Positions 35,018-48,060 of a stretch of DNA of 64,000 bases are shown here, piece after piece (within the stretch, counting starts at the first letter, position 1; the number at the start of each line of letters is the position of its first letter). The position numbers were made by a program, and so were the translations under genes. The notes beneath the pieces are model-generated. The model was not told the DNA's origin. It searched no databases and saw only the letters and a list, made by a program, of their open reading frames with translations. The stretch spans positions 1,552,501 through 1,616,500 of the forward strand of contig NC_134084.1 of the NCBI RefSeq assembly GCF_000715075.1, written 5' to 3'. This DNA is from Nicotiana tabacum (Eukaryota; Streptophyta; Magnoliopsida; Solanales; Solanaceae).

Positions 35018-36860
35018 TGTAATGAACCGGCCGGTCGTTTCATGAGTTACCGCCCGTTTCCCCCATTTCTGCTTCTTATTGCTTTGTTTATCGGTACCAT
35101 GTGTGATCGTGTTGGTTGGCTGGGGTTCGGAGAGGTTTTGGTAAGGTTTGAGACACTTAGTCTCTTTTGAGTAAGCTTAACTTGAAAAAGTCAACCGGAT
35201 GTTGACTTGTGTGAAAAAGGGCTCGAATGTGAATTTAGATGATTCGAATAGCTTCGGGAGGTGATTTGGGGCTTAGGAGTGTGATCGGAATGTGTTTTGG
35301 AGGTCCGTAGTAGGTTTAGGCTTGAATTGGCGAAATTGGTATTTTGGCATTTTCCGGTTGATAGGTGAGATTTTGATATAGGGGTCGGAATGGAATTCCA
35401 AGAGTTGCAGTAGTTCCGTTGTGTCATTTGGGATGTGAGTGCAAAATTTCAGGTCATTCGGACGTGGTTTGGTAGAATTTTGATCAAAAGTGTAATTCGG
35501 AAGATTTTAGAACCTTAGGCTTGAATCCAATGTGTTTTGGTTGATTTGATATTGTTCGAGGTGTTTTGAGGATTGGTATAAGTTAGAATAGTGGTATATG
35601 GCTTGTTGGTGCTTTTGGTTGAAGTCCCGGGGGCCTCGGGGTGATTTCGGATGGTTGGCGGAAGGTTTGGAGTTAAGTTTGGGAGCTGAAGCATTTTTGG
35701 TTGTTGTCATAACCGCACCTGTGGTTGGGAGGCCACAGGTGCGATGCCTGCAGAAGTTGAAGGCAACCGCAGATGCGGCCAGGTAGAAGGTTAGCTGGAA
35801 CAGCAGAAGCGATCGAGGAGGCGCACCTGCGCTTTCAACCACAGATGCAAAAATCGTCAATTAAGTGTTGACCGCAGGTGCAGTAGTCTAGATCGCAGAA
35901 GCGGGACCGCAGGAGCGGGATTTTGGCCGCAGGTGTGATTTTTCTGGGCCAGAAAGTATATAAACTCCCCTTCACGAATTTTGAGTTGTTCTTCACCATT
36001 TTTATTCGGGTTTGAGCTTGGGGAAGCCATTTTGAAGAGGGATTCAAGTGATAACGTCCGGAGGTAAGATTTTTGAACGTAATAATCGATCCTATGACAT
36101 TATTTCACTGATTTTGCTTGAAATTAATGGAAGTTAAGGGTTAAAAATTGGGTATTAGGGCTTGGTATTGGAGACTTTGATTTGAGGATTTGAGGGGCCA
36201 TTTGTGGTCGAATTTTGGGACTTTTGATATGTATGAACTCGTGGGAAGATAAGGAATCTATTGATGTAAATTTTATCGAATTCCGAGACGTGGGCCCGGG
36301 AGTCGGGTTTTGGTTAATTTCGGGATTTATGTTGCAAATTGATTATTTTCGCATGGGTTTCGTTCCCTTAGCATATTTTGACGTCGTGATTCTGATTTTG
36401 GATAGATTCGACGCGAGTTGAGGCTGATTTGAGGGGAATGGCGTCGCGGGCTAGAGTTTGGACCAGATTGAGGTGAGTAATGATTGTAAATGTTGTCCTC
36501 AGGGTATGAAACCCCGGATTTCCCATCGTTGTGCTATATTGAGATGATGCACACGCTAGATGATGAGTGTGGGGTCGTGCACCGTTGGAGATTGTGACTT
36601 AGTCCATCCCGAATGACTGTTTACCGCGTATTTAATTGAAAATTGTTTGTTATCATCCTGTTTTAGGCTGAAGGCCATATTTGGGCCTCGTGCCAACTAT
36701 TTGGACCTTAGGGGATTTTTACTGTTATTTTCTCACTATTTTAATTTTATATCTGCACTCATTCATGCTATATTATACTGTTTTCATAACTCGGCCATGT
36801 TTACTCTGTTTTAACACTTTAAATGATATTTTGGGTTGATAATCATATTTTATTATGGAT
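35018..36860 (+). repeat. truncated Del/Tekay-type LTR
   Basis: Begins TGTAATGAACCGGCCGGTCG and parallels the complete LTR at 42181-45055 block by block ('catgagttaccgc', 'aagtcaaccggaNgttgactt', 'gattcaagNgataacg', 'gtcgtgcaccgttggaga'). It stops abruptly near 36860, where copia sequence starts. It contains a cluster of CGCA-NN-TGCG motifs at about 35715-35940. Confidence 0.8.
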
Positions 36861-36861
36861 T

Positions 36862-37343
36862 GTGTTTTGCTATGGGGTACTCGATTTAGTATTCGGTTAG
36901 TCGTAAGAACGACTTCCCCCTACAAGTTCTGTGGCAAACCAGAGCTTATCAATAATGCGTTCATCATCTCCTTTAACAAATGATTCTTTCTTTCTGCAAT
37001 CCCATTGGATTGGGGCGTGCAATGGGCTGTTGTTTGATGAATAATTCCATATTCTAAACATATTTATTCAAAAGGAGATTCATATTCACCACCCCTATCA
37101 CTTCTTATCATTTTGATTTTCTTGTTAAGTTGCATTTCAACTTCATTTTTGTATTGCTTGAATGCGTCTATTGCTTCATCTTTACTATTAAATAAGTAAA
37201 CATAGCACTATCGAGTACTATCGTCAATAAAAGTTATGAAATACTTCTTTCCACTGCTAGATGGTAATGACATCAAGTCACAAATATCTGTGTGAATTAA
37301 GTCTAAAGGATTTGAATTCCTTTCAAGTGACTTATAAGGATGT
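36862..37343 (-). pseudogene. copia integrase core (distal half)
   Basis: Minus-strand NSNPLDLIHTDICDLMSLPS and KKYFITFIDDSTR give the first Asp region. Downstream readings include GLPQNL(stop)GEVVLTTNRILN, the usual copia sequence after the catalytic Glu. The Trp codon of QNLWGE has become TAG. The other half of this domain lies beyond the solo LTR at 40148. Confidence 0.85.
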
Positions 37344-37348
37344 CCAAC

Positions 37349-38253
37349 TGTCACGCCCCAAACTTGGGGAGGCGTGGCTGGCACCCGGTGCCGTCGTGGC
37401 CGGAGCGAACCACTTTGTAACTCATTCATTCATTTTGAAACTATCATGGGCCAACATGGCCACAACTCGTAATGTATAATTGTAAGTGGGCAAACGTTAT
37501 GTCAATGAACTATCGTTCATAAAACATGAATACATATGGGCCGTCAAGGCCTCTGACGTACTGCACAATCTGAATCTCTGTCTACAAAGCCTCTAAGATT
37601 ATTCGACATCAAATGGGACAGGGTACCGGCTTACCCATAAGTTTGTAGCAAACTTTGACACGATGACTTTTAAACTTGGCTGCACTCTGAATGAGGTGGA
37701 GTCTTACCGATCCTTCGCTGAATGCTAACTTTGTCTACTATGAGGGCTCATCAAACTGATTGTCTATACCTGTAGACATGAATGCAGCGTCCCCAACAAA
37801 AGGACATCAGTATGAATAATGTACTGAGTATGTAAGGCAGAACTGAAACATAACAGTAAGTCAACATTAATTAAGGACATGGAAGAAACATGGAGTAAAG
37901 GACTCGACCGGTAAGTCTGGATAGCTTTGTAAATCATGAAATATTTATAGTAACATGAATATACGTATAAGTGTCATGTAATGCATAGTTCTATACGTAC
38001 ATAACATCATAAAGCCTTTGAGGGCATCCCATCATATCATATTAGCCACTGTGGGCAAAATCATCATCGTATACCAGCTGATCAGGTGGTGGTGTGTATA
38101 TAACGCCGTAACCTTTTCACATATCTCATATACATATATACGCGTATATAACACCATCTGAGTCATATTTCAGCCAATGTGGGCAACATCATCATCGTAT
38201 ACCAGCTGATCAAGTGGTGGTGCGTATATAACACCATAACCTTTTCCCATATC

Positions 38254-38301
<48 letters not shown>

Positions 38302-38404
38302 CGCTATCTGAGTCATATTTCAGCCACTGTGGGCAACATCATCATCATATACTAGCTGATCAGGTGGTGGTGCATATATTAACGCCGTAACCTTTTCCCA
38401 TATC

Positions 38405-38436
<32 letters not shown>

Positions 38437-40147
38437 CCTTTTCCCATATCTCATATCCCATATGCATATATATGTGTATATAACACCGTTTGAGTCGTGG
38501 GTAAATTGACATGTATAAATAAATGCAATGCATAATGAAGTAAGACAATATGATCTCTTGGAATGTTATGAGACCCATGAATAGACAATATGGTAGTAGG
38601 ACATATGGGGAATCAGGAACATACACATCCCTAATACTTCTATGAATAGAGTCATTTATGGAATTTGATCCACTAGTCTTGATAATAAGCAAATTGAGCT
38701 TGCAAACTTCATGTATGAAAGATTAAGGCTGATTGCAATATTGACACCAAATAAGGCTAATCAAGAACAAGGTGGAAGAATTTCAAGATCAATCAGTTAC
38801 ACAGGAATAAACCCATGCTGAGAAATGTTAATATGGTGAAAAGCCATTTAACTTTGATTTTACATTTGAGTGACTATATTTGATATGCAATAATAGACAA
38901 GATTTCTCCTAAAATCTTAAGGTATTGAGCAATCCTTATGCCACCGATCAAATAGTCATTAGCCAAATTACATGTAAGATTCTTTTTTTTTGTAGAAAGC
39001 TAAATTACATGCAAGATTGTCTCCAAACTTGCATAGTAAGATGTGGAGTTGTTCTCTTTAAACTTGGATATTGCTTCTAATGTGACTTAAATTTCACTAA
39101 TTCAATGAGCCTGCTTTAGAATAGCTTCTTCAGTACCCCCAATACATGAAAAACGTGTTACAGAAGCACCAACTACACCACTACTATTACAGGATGTAAT
39201 ATGTTTCCTACTAAAGGGTTGAAACTGGTGCGTCTCGGTCGTTTCGTTCGTGTCGTATAGATTATGCCAAAAAGAAAAAAGGGATAGCCGTAACATACCT
39301 GAAATAGGGAAAAATCCGCATAATATTCTTGGAAAAGATTGTACCGTACTCCTTCAGAACCGCAAAATTTTTATGTTGCTACGGTTCTAACAATTCTCGT
39401 TGAAATTGTTTGCAAAATTTCGTTGGAAGCCTTTTCTTTTTGGATGAGCTTAGCGTTCTTGCTATTGAATATCAAGAATGAGGAGGCAAGACTTTTCATT
39501 TCAATTTTTTGATCTCTGCCCAAAGTTGAATTAAACTTTTAAAAGAGATGCACTTTTTAAATGAAACCAAACCTTTACATACACCTTCAGTGATTTAATA
39601 TTTTACACGTAGATGCTAGGTGACCCTTAACCTTATACCACTTAATTAGTCATATGCTTGGTAAGATTTTTTGCTGCCACGTTGAAATTATTAATCTTTA
39701 TCCCTTTATTAGTTAGGTAATGTCCCGTTATTCGATAATTAATCAATTACCTGCGTAATTAAAAATTATCTCAAATTACTTAAAATTCTACTTATTTTTA
39801 ATATACTTTATACATCATACTACCATGGTCATATGGTACCTTACATGGTACTAGTCCATAAATACCGGGTATTTTAGCTCGGGTCGTATTTTATTCCAAA
39901 ATGCCAAACTTCGACGAAACTCATTTTTTTCGATTTGCTTACCCTCTCACCTTCACGAATTTACTTATCCCTTATTTGAAATGGTGTGACACTTATAATC
40001 TCAAAATAAATATCATTTCCGAACTCACATCGATTAACTTACGATGAAACTTCAGCATACGAAAATGCGGGATCTAACATTTCATTTTCGATCTTACATC
40101 AATTTACTTGTGGCATACCTCCACATATGAAAACATGCGGCGTAACA
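37349..40147 (-). mobile_element. solo LTR (2.8 kb) inside copia integrase, TSD CCAAC
   Basis: The plus-strand ends TGTCACGCCCC and GGCGTAACA are inverted tips, flanked exactly by CCAAC at 37344-37348 and 40148-40152. Removing it rejoins the copia reading ...CVEYKYVG | HPYKSLERN.... Minus orientation is suggested by the start TGTTACGCCGCATGTTTTC. There is no internal coding region, so the element recombined to a single LTR. Confidence 0.9.
38040..38480. repeat. tandem repeats and (TA)n inside the solo LTR
   Basis: Three units of about 120-160 bp begin 'catattNcagccaNtgtggg', continue 'catcatcNtataNcagctga' and 'ggtggtgNgtatataac', and end in (TA)n tracts (about 38260-38300 and 38409-38434). 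Confidence 0.8.
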
Positions 40148-41890
40148 CCAACATACTTATATTCTACACATTTTTGACATTTTGGTTTGTCGCATTCAAA
40201 TTTAGGCAATACTTCTAAGTTAATCATTTTCTGCAAGATTTTATAATTGACATGACCCAAATGCATATGTCATAATTCCTTTGACTCAAGTAAGTAAGAT
40301 GAAGCTGAAATGTTATTATTATTCTCAACAACCATTACATTTAGCTGAAATGGCCTTATTATTAATATAGCTTGAAAGATCTTCCCACATCCTTCAATCT
40401 TGGCGGTTGCAACATTTTTCATAAAAAGAGTCTCTTCGGGTCCAACAGGAGCATATGTTGCAAAGGCTTCCCTAACAACACAAACCTAGTGAGTGGCTCC
40501 AGAACAATCCACCACTCCTTAGGATTTCCCACCAAGTTGCATTAGAAAGCATAGCACACAAGTCATCAAGATCTTCATGCTTTTCAACCATGTTTGCTTG
40601 ACCCTTCTTCTTGTCTTTCTTCGGAGCACAACACTCCGTAGATTTGTGTCCAACTTTCCCACAGTTCTAGCAATTTTCATTGAACCGCTTCTTGCTTGGG
40701 TTGCTTTTCGGTCCAAAAGTGTGCTTCCTCTTTCTCTTATTTTGAGAAGTATCCTCAACAATGTTTGCTCCCATTATTGTTGAGTTTCCACGACCTCTCT
40801 TTTCAGCAGCTTTATTGTCCTTTTCGATTTCAACCGTACAATGAGATTTTCAAGGGACATCTCCTTGCGTTTGTGTTTCAAGTAGTTTTTGAAGTCCTTC
40901 CACAAAGGAGGCAACTTCTCAATCATCGCTGCTACTTGGAATGCTTCATTGATGGCAAGACCTTCAATAAAAATTCTATTAGTAAAAATACTAAGATTAC
41001 TACTTTCAACATCAGTATTAATTTGATTTATACCTTCAACAAGGAGATCATGAATAATCACTTGCAATTCCTGGACTTGGGTAATAACAGACTTGCTATC
41101 TACCATTTCTTAGTCTAAAAACTTGGCGGCAACGAATTTCTTCGACCCGATATCTTCTGTTTTGTATTTCTTTTCAAGCGCAATCCACAATTATTTTGAC
41201 GTCTCCACGCCACTATAGACATTATAAAATCGTCCTTCGGTCTGCTAAGAACATAATTTTTGCACAAAAAATCAGAATGTTTCCATGGCTCAATCACGAG
41301 AAAGCGCGCAGTCTCTAGAGTTTCATTGGGCAGAACAGGAACATCTTCCTTGATGAACTTCTGCAGACTTAAAGTAGTCAAGGAGAAGAACATCTTCTAC
41401 TGCCACCACTTGAAATCTAACCCGAAATTTTTTCCAAGTTTCTCCGCCGGTGCTAACACCGGTGTTCGGCTTGTTGATGTATTGGCAGTCACCATTGGAA
41501 TAGCCTAGTTTCCGTTATCATTAGTCATTTCTGTAAAAGAATGACACAAGCAAACATTAAAATCACGTAGATTTTAACCTCAAAGGTTTTAAACTCCAAA
41601 ACAGTGACTATAACACAAATACAGAATACAAATTAAATTCCTTAAGCTTGTTAGTAATCTGTATTTGTAAACTAATTTTGGAAAAAATAGAATAACATAT
41701 AAACAGAAAATGTAAAGAAACTAAAGTTAATCCAAGCCCACTGAATTCACAGTATTTCCCTAAGGAATTTAATTCCCTCGTAGTACCCAAGGTTATGAAT
41801 TATTTCCTCCCAGGATAGAACGAATTACACACTAGTGTAGTGGTACTTCAAACCCAATGTTTCAGCGAATACAAAGTTCGGTAGCAAATT
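40148..41890 (-). pseudogene. copia gag to integrase N-terminus, with 5' leader
   Basis: The minus strand, right to left, holds a leader or LTR-like part (about 41530-41890). Gag pieces follow at 41115-41393 (KFIKEDVPVLPNETLETARF) and 40774-41106 ([39 protein letters not shown]). A basic segment with a CCHC-like remnant comes next. The GAG-pre-integrase motif LWHMHLGHVNYKILQKM ends at 40148. Several stops break it. It is the proximal half of the element whose integrase continues at 37343. Confidence 0.8.
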
Positions 41891-41905
41891 ACACTTACTG
41901 TTGCT

Positions 41906-42180
41906 TTGTTTGATGTTAAAAGTATGCAGAAGAAGGAGGAGAAACTCAGAAAATCTTATGGAAAATCTGAGAGAATGGAGCCAGTGGCCATTTTGGAGCG
42001 GCATGTCCGAAAGTTGAGATCAAAGGATATAGCTTTAGTAAAAGTGCAGTGGAGTGGTCGGCCCGTGGAGGAGGCTATCTGGGAGACCGAGGGGGAGATG
42101 TGGAGTAGATATCCTCACCTATTTGAGGCTTCAGGTATGTTTCACGACTCGTTCAAGGATGAACGTTTGTTTAGGGGGGA
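41906..42180 (+). pseudogene. Del/Tekay-type integrase C-terminus with chromodomain
   Basis: Reads EPVAILERHVRKLRSKDIAL, then VKVQWSGRPVEEAIWETEGEM and YPHLFEASGMF, a typical chromodomain tail of chromovirus integrase. The frame runs a few codons into the LTR. Everything upstream in this element is missing, because copia sequence abuts it. Confidence 0.85.
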
Positions 42181-45055
42181 TGTAACGACGCGGCTGGTCA
42201 TTTCATGAGTTACCGCTCCATTTCCTCCATTTCTACTTCTTTATATGTTGTTCACTTGTATTATGTGGTATTGGATTGGTTAGTTTGGATTCGGAGTGAT
42301 TTTGGAGAGGAATAAGACACTTAATCTCTTAAGTTGACCTTTTAGTTGGAAAAGTCAACCGGAAGTTGACTTGAGAGTAAATGATCTCAGAATTTAGTTT
42401 TTATGGTTTAGATAGTTTCACTTGGTGATTTGGGACTTAAGAGCATGATCAGAATATATTGTGGAAGCCTGTGGTAGATTTAGGCTTGAATTGGCGAAAT
42501 TGAAATTTTGGCATTTTTCGATTGGTAGTGAAAATTTTGATACAGGGGTCGGAATGGAATTCAAAAAATTTGGAGTAGGTCCATTGTGTCATTTGGGACG
42601 TGTGTGTAAAATTTCAGGTCATTCGGGTGAGGTTTGATAGACTTTTTGATCATTTGCGGAATTCGGAAGTTTTGGAATCCATAGGCTTGAATCCGAGGGT
42701 GATTTGGTGAATCGATGTTGTTTTGAGTATTCCGAGGGTTGGTATGAGTTTGAATGGTGATATATACTTGTTCGTATTTTTGGTTGAGATCCGGGGGCCT
42801 CCGGATGATTTCGGAAGGTTGTCGAAAAGATTGGAATTGAGTATGGGCAGTTTCAGCTGTTGTTCCTGTCATTACCGCACATGCGGATTGGGGACCATAG
42901 GTGCGGGCCCGCAGAAGCGAAAAAAGGGCTGCAGATGCGACCAAGGTGGTGAAGGGCAGTAGCCGCAGATGCGATTAACTGAACGCACCTGCGATGGCGC
43001 AACTGCAGATAATTGACCGCAAATGCGATTTTGGGCGGATAAGTGACTTTCGCAGGTGCGACCTATTGGACCGCAGGTGCGTGTTTGAGGCTGCAGGTGC
43101 AGATTCCCTGGGCCAGAAGCTATATAAGCATTCCTTTGCAATTTTCAGCTTATCTCCTCCATTTTTTAGACGTGTTTGGAGCTTTTTGAGGGGATTTGAA
43201 GAGGGATTCAAGGGATAACGCTTGGGGGGGGGGGGGGTAAGATTTTTAAACCCAATACTCGATTATATGGCATTATCTTACTGATTAGGCTTGAAATTAT
43301 TGAAAATTAAGGGTTAAAATTGGAGAATTAGGGCTTGGTATGGGAGAGTTTTCATTAGGGATTTGAGGGGCCATTTGGGGTCCGATTTTGATGTTCTTGG
43401 CATGCATAGACTCTTGGGAGGATGAGATTCTAGTGATGTAATTTTTACTGAAATCCGAGATGTGGGCCCGAGGGTCGAGTTTGGTCAATTTCAGGATTTT
43501 TGATATAATTTGATTATTTTCGCTTGGGCTTTGTTCCTTTAGTGTGTATTAATAATATGAATCTGGTTTTGGTTAGATTCGAAGCATTTGGAGGCCGATT
43601 CGAGAGGCAAGGGCATCGCATGCTAGAGTTTGAACTGGATTGAGGTACGTATTGATTGTAAATGTTGTCCTGAGGGTATGAAACTTCATATTTTCAAATC
43701 GTTGTACTACTTTGAGGTGACGTACCCGCTAGATGTCGAGCGTGGGGTCGTGCACCGTTGGAGATTGTGACTTGGTCCATCCCGTACGACTGTTAAGTTG
43801 CGTATTTGATTGAAAACTGTTTGATATCATTGTGTGTTAGGAAAATATTACTATGTTTTTGGTTGAATACTATATTTAGGCCTCGTTCCAGCTGTTTGGA
43901 ACCATAAGGGCTTTTTACTATTGTTCCATACTGTTTTGGCTTAATATCTGTACTTAGTAATGCTGTATCTTACTGATTTCATACTTCAACCGTATTTACC
44001 CCGTTTTGATAATTTAGATAATATTTTGAGGTGAGCATCATGCTTTACTATTGCCCGAGTGGCTTGAGAGGTTTTTGACTGAGTGAGACCGAGGGCCTGT
44101 GTTGTGAGGATATTATGGGATTGGGCTGCGCGCCGCAGCATGTGTACTAATTTGTGATATATGAGAGGCCGAGGGCCTGATTTGTTATGCCACGAGATGG
44201 ATTGTGATAGCGTTTGGGCTGTAGGAGCCCTTCCAGAGTCTGAACACCCCCAATGAGCGCGGGTACCTAGTGTGAGAGATGTAACATCGCCCCATGGGCT
44301 ATTGTTGTTTCATGTTGTTACTCAAGGGGATGATTACGAGTGATTGTGAGGTAGCCCGAAGGGCTGGTTCTGTTGATATTTTGCCCGAAGGGCGGTTTAT
44401 GGTACATATATTGCCCGCGCGCCTGTTTACGTTTCTATCCTTTTACTTACTGTTTTCATCACTCGTTTGAAACTATTGAAAGATGTTTTAAAAAGGTTTT
44501 ACTGAACTGAGTTGTTTTTACGAGTTAATTGATTTAGTTTATTGTTTTGGACATATACTGTTTTGCTGTAGTGCTATGACGTGGAATTACCTGTTTTCTT
44601 ATTGCTCAACTGCTTTTACTTTTATTACTTACTGAGTTGGCGTACTCACATTACTCTTTGTACCTTGTGTGCATATCCAGGAGTCTCAGGACGCGATTGT
44701 GAGTGCTGATCAGTCTTCCAGCAGGTTTCCGAAGTTGGCTAGGTAGTTGTTTGGCATTCGCAGCCCTGCACTTCTCCTTCTTATCTTCTCAACTTGTCTT
44801 AGTATTTTATTTTCGTACTATGTTAGCCTTTCTTGTTCCTAGAATAGTTTGTAGTTGCTCATGACTGGTGACACCCTGATGTCGGGCTTGTGTTATGTTT
44901 CCGCACTGCTTATTTAAACTTATATTATGGGATTTTAGTTAATTAATGGCTTAAAATGACTTCTTATGATTTTCTGGTTAGCTTTGGGTTTGTATCGGCT
45001 GGCCTAATTTTACGATAGGCGCCATCACGATTGGGTCAGTTTTAGAGTCGTGACA
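42181..45055 (+). repeat. complete Del/Tekay-type 3' LTR (2.9 kb)
   Basis: TGTAACGACGCGGCTGGTC...TTTTAGAGTCGTGACA, directly after the chromodomain. It includes a CGCA-NN-TGCG motif cluster (about 42870-43100), a G run (43226-43237) and 'gcccgaagggc' palindromes at about 44350-44400. Confidence 0.85.
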
Positions 45056-45189
45056 CTTAAACAATTGAAAATGTCCAAATTACCAGAATGCATGAAAAAA
45101 CATTCTGTTAAGTACAAGTATTATTATTGCTTGTGTCAATTCTTGTTCTCCTTGAGCTTTTCTTTTTTTGCTTTTGGCCTCTTTGTAGA

Positions 45190-45926
45190 CTTGTTTTATA
45201 TAGCATAGAGCAACAACTGAATGAGGTTGAGAATTATTCCAATTATCGCAGGTATCTGAAACAAATAACTAAAGTTTATAAAATGAACAAGATAAAAAGT
45301 TGAAAAAGAGAAGGCTATGGAATAAACATACAAGAATGTAAATATCAAACCGGATGAGAGCAAAAGCAGCCTAGGTGAAGCAACATACTAAGGAAAAGAA
45401 AGAGAGGGAGAAGGACATGTCACCACACTCTTTATATTTATCACCATAGTTTGCAGTGGCACAATGTAATAAACTTTTAAATTAAACTTTGTATTCTTAT
45501 TCCCCCAAAATAAGAAATTAAGTAAAAGAATGGCGTAAAACATTACCATGATAGTCATAGGAGAAGCATACATCAAAATGTTCGTCACTATGGAAATGGT
45601 ATACAAACCAACAGACTGTTTCTTGTGAGTATGAATCACAGACACTAGAATGGTAAGTGAAATAAAGAAGACGACTTCACCTAAAAAAATGAGGAAAATT
45701 TTCATAAACTTCTGTTTGTCTCTGGGTACAATATAAATATATTTAGAAATACTATCTCAATGGCGAGCCCCACAATATGAGTCGTCAAGACATGATCCTG
45801 CATATGAGGTTGGACGTATGAAAGTCCATACAAGATCCTAATACCACAGTGTAGGAATGTGGCTAGGTACGACATCAGAGAGAACTGCCCCATCGATTTC
45901 TTCTTGCAGATACTAATAATGGTAGG
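45190..45926 (-). pseudogene. SWEET sugar transporter pseudogene (B)
   Basis: Minus strand: after an AG acceptor at 45927-45928 the exon reads PTIISICKKKSMGQFSLM, SYLATFLHCGIRILYG and IVGLAIEIVFLNIFILYPET. A frameshift near 45705 leads to KIFLIFLGEVVFFISLTI and NILMYASPMTIM with a GT donor. A short degraded exon (about 45331-45410) ends ALIRFDIYIL. The last exon reads IPAIIGIILNLIQLLLYAI then TAA in place of the usual Tyr, followed by NKSTKRPK. SWEETs are seven-helix membrane sugar exporters. This copy lacks its first exons and is frameshifted. Confidence 0.85.
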
Positions 45927-46225
45927 CTTGATTTACAAAAAAAGTGGTAATTTCGAAGTTATTAGTGCTTATATATTGAAGAACTTTAATGTTGTTGAAA
46001 TATTTATGCATGTGGTCCTTTATTATTTTTATATAAGCACTTCGAGTAATTTCACATATGAAAAGTTCAGTTTTTTTGTTGGCTAAAATGTATAGTTGGT
46101 TAGTTTGTTAGGGGAATAGTATATCATACTTTATCAAATTGTTGTGCATTTTTGTAAGTGATGTGCAAGTTTTGTGCATTTTTTTGAGTGCATGTGTTTT
46201 GAATTTTTTTGTGAAGGCATGTACT
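45927..46225. other. no gene; duplicated flank
   Basis: 46150-46225 ('gtgatgtgcaagttttgtgc...gtgcatgtgtttt') is nearly identical to 48795-48868. Confidence 0.6.
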
Positions 46226-48019
46226 TCTTTTCTTTCAAGGACACGAACACAAGGCATAAAACACTTGAGTTCAAATACACACTCCACTAAATCTCTCTCT
46301 TTTTTCGCTGTTACTATTATATTGCTGCCTTACCTAACTGGCTGAAAGCCAAGGCTAGACTGTGGGAAACTTGCTTATTTTTCTCTGCATTTGCATTTCT
46401 TACTGGTATGTTCTAATTAAGCTTCTGCACCAACAACAACATGCTTATTTACTGTTTCTTGCATCCTTGCTTGTCTACTATTTGTATTCAACCTAGTACC
46501 ATTATTAAAGCATGCTGTAACTTCCCCTTTTTCCTGTTCTGGATTAATGTATCATGACCTGTGAATCCTAAATCCCTACCCTAAGGTGTTTAATACTTGT
46601 GGTTGGTTTGGGGCATGACAACATTGGACATTCCCAATCCCTTGACCCCTTTGTATGAAATTGTTAACTCTGTAAAATGCTAATGGCTGTCTCCCTATAA
46701 TCCTTTCCCCTCCTTTATTCCCTCAGTTCTTGAAACTCTGTTTCTGCACTTTCACCATCTTCTTAGACTTAAGTTCTGCCCCCCTTATGTGAGCCCTGCC
46801 TTGGGACCCATGAGCTCCCTCTGAACTTGGACACATAAGAGCTGGCATTTCCACACTACACTCATCCCTATTCTGGTTATGTAACTTGGGTGTGAGCACT
46901 GCCCGGGGTCCTATTGAGACCCTTAGGGAACTCTGACACACTCAAGTCCGAAAAAGGATTTGGATCAATGGCATTTTTGAGGTGGTTTAATCCATAACTC
47001 AGAGAGGAAGTCAAGAATTAGGCTTCCTCTGGTTGTAACTTTTCTTTGTACTTTTCTGATGTAATTCATTATTTCTGGTTTGTAATAATTTGCAATAAAT
47101 ATTTGGGGGCTGACTAGTGAAAAGGGTTGTGTAACTATATATGCTCAAGGGTATAGAACATGCCTATAAGACTTATGTTCTGAACAATTCAATTCTGCAT
47201 TTAGAAAAACATGCCTATAGGACTGTTTTAAATTCTTTGTGTTCAATTCTGCATTTCTTTAGACACCATGTCTGTAGGGTTTATCTCAATTTTTTCATGG
47301 TCAATGTCACACCTAGATAACCTGCATATAGGACTTATTTACATATTGTATGCCACTTAGATATCATGTTTTAGGTTCTAAACGGCTATAAATAAAAGTC
47401 ATGTTCATAATATCGAAATCAGTAATATATAGAAATCATGCCTATAGGGATTCCCAAGTAAATCTGGTTCGTTTCCATACATTCAATATTAGATATCATG
47501 TCCATAGGGTTTAAAATTAGCAATAGTAGATACCATCGCCTGCAGAATCTGAAATTAGTTCAATTTAAGATCAGTCTATTCTGAATCAGTTTTAAATAAT
47601 CTAATTCCCTTCTTTAACGAGGTTTAGCAAGCATGCCTAGGACCCCCTTTCTCTTTATTTGCAAACTCCTTTTTTAAAACTCTTTTTTTAATTGTTCTTT
47701 CTTTTTATGCGTTTAAATCCCCTAATATTTGAGCCCATACTTGTCTATTTGCTAAATTCACAATAAACTGTCTGGTCGGGAACCACACTAGTGGATCCCG
47801 AGGGGTGCCTAACACCTTTACCTTGGGATAATTTTAAGTCCTTACCCTATCTCTGGTTATTCAAACGAAACTTAGAATTGAACCCCATTGGTGTCCTAAT
47901 GCACCTTAAATCATTAGGTGACGATTCTTCAAAATTGCAAAACCCAGCTCCCAAAAGGAATGAGTTGTCTCATTCCAAATGTCATAAACCCGATTTCGCG
48001 AGAAAAAGGGGGCGCGACA
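46226..48019 (+). mobile_element. LTR remnant of a gypsy-type element
   Basis: Repeated 'catgcctatagg' motifs (47150-47520) and the right end 'gggtgcctaacacctttacc ... ggggcgcgaca' are typical of long gypsy LTR 3' ends in Solanaceae. The right boundary at 48019 is sharp because SWEET-derived sequence resumes at 48021. The left boundary is not clear. It has no coding capacity. Confidence 0.55.
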
Positions 48020-48020
48020 A

Positions 48021-48060
48021 GCAGCCTAGGTGAAGCTACATACTAAGGAAAAGAAAGAGT
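48021..48060 (-). pseudogene. SWEET exon fragment (C1)
   Basis: 'gcagcctaggtgaagcNacatactaagg' is the same as 45367-45395 of pseudogene B, with one difference in this stretch. It stands alone just right of the LTR remnant. Confidence 0.6.

Noticed and set aside
47791..48033. 80-codon ORF near the LTR remnant end
   Set aside because: The sequence is the conserved LTR 3' end and crosses into SWEET-derived DNA. It shows no protein similarity.
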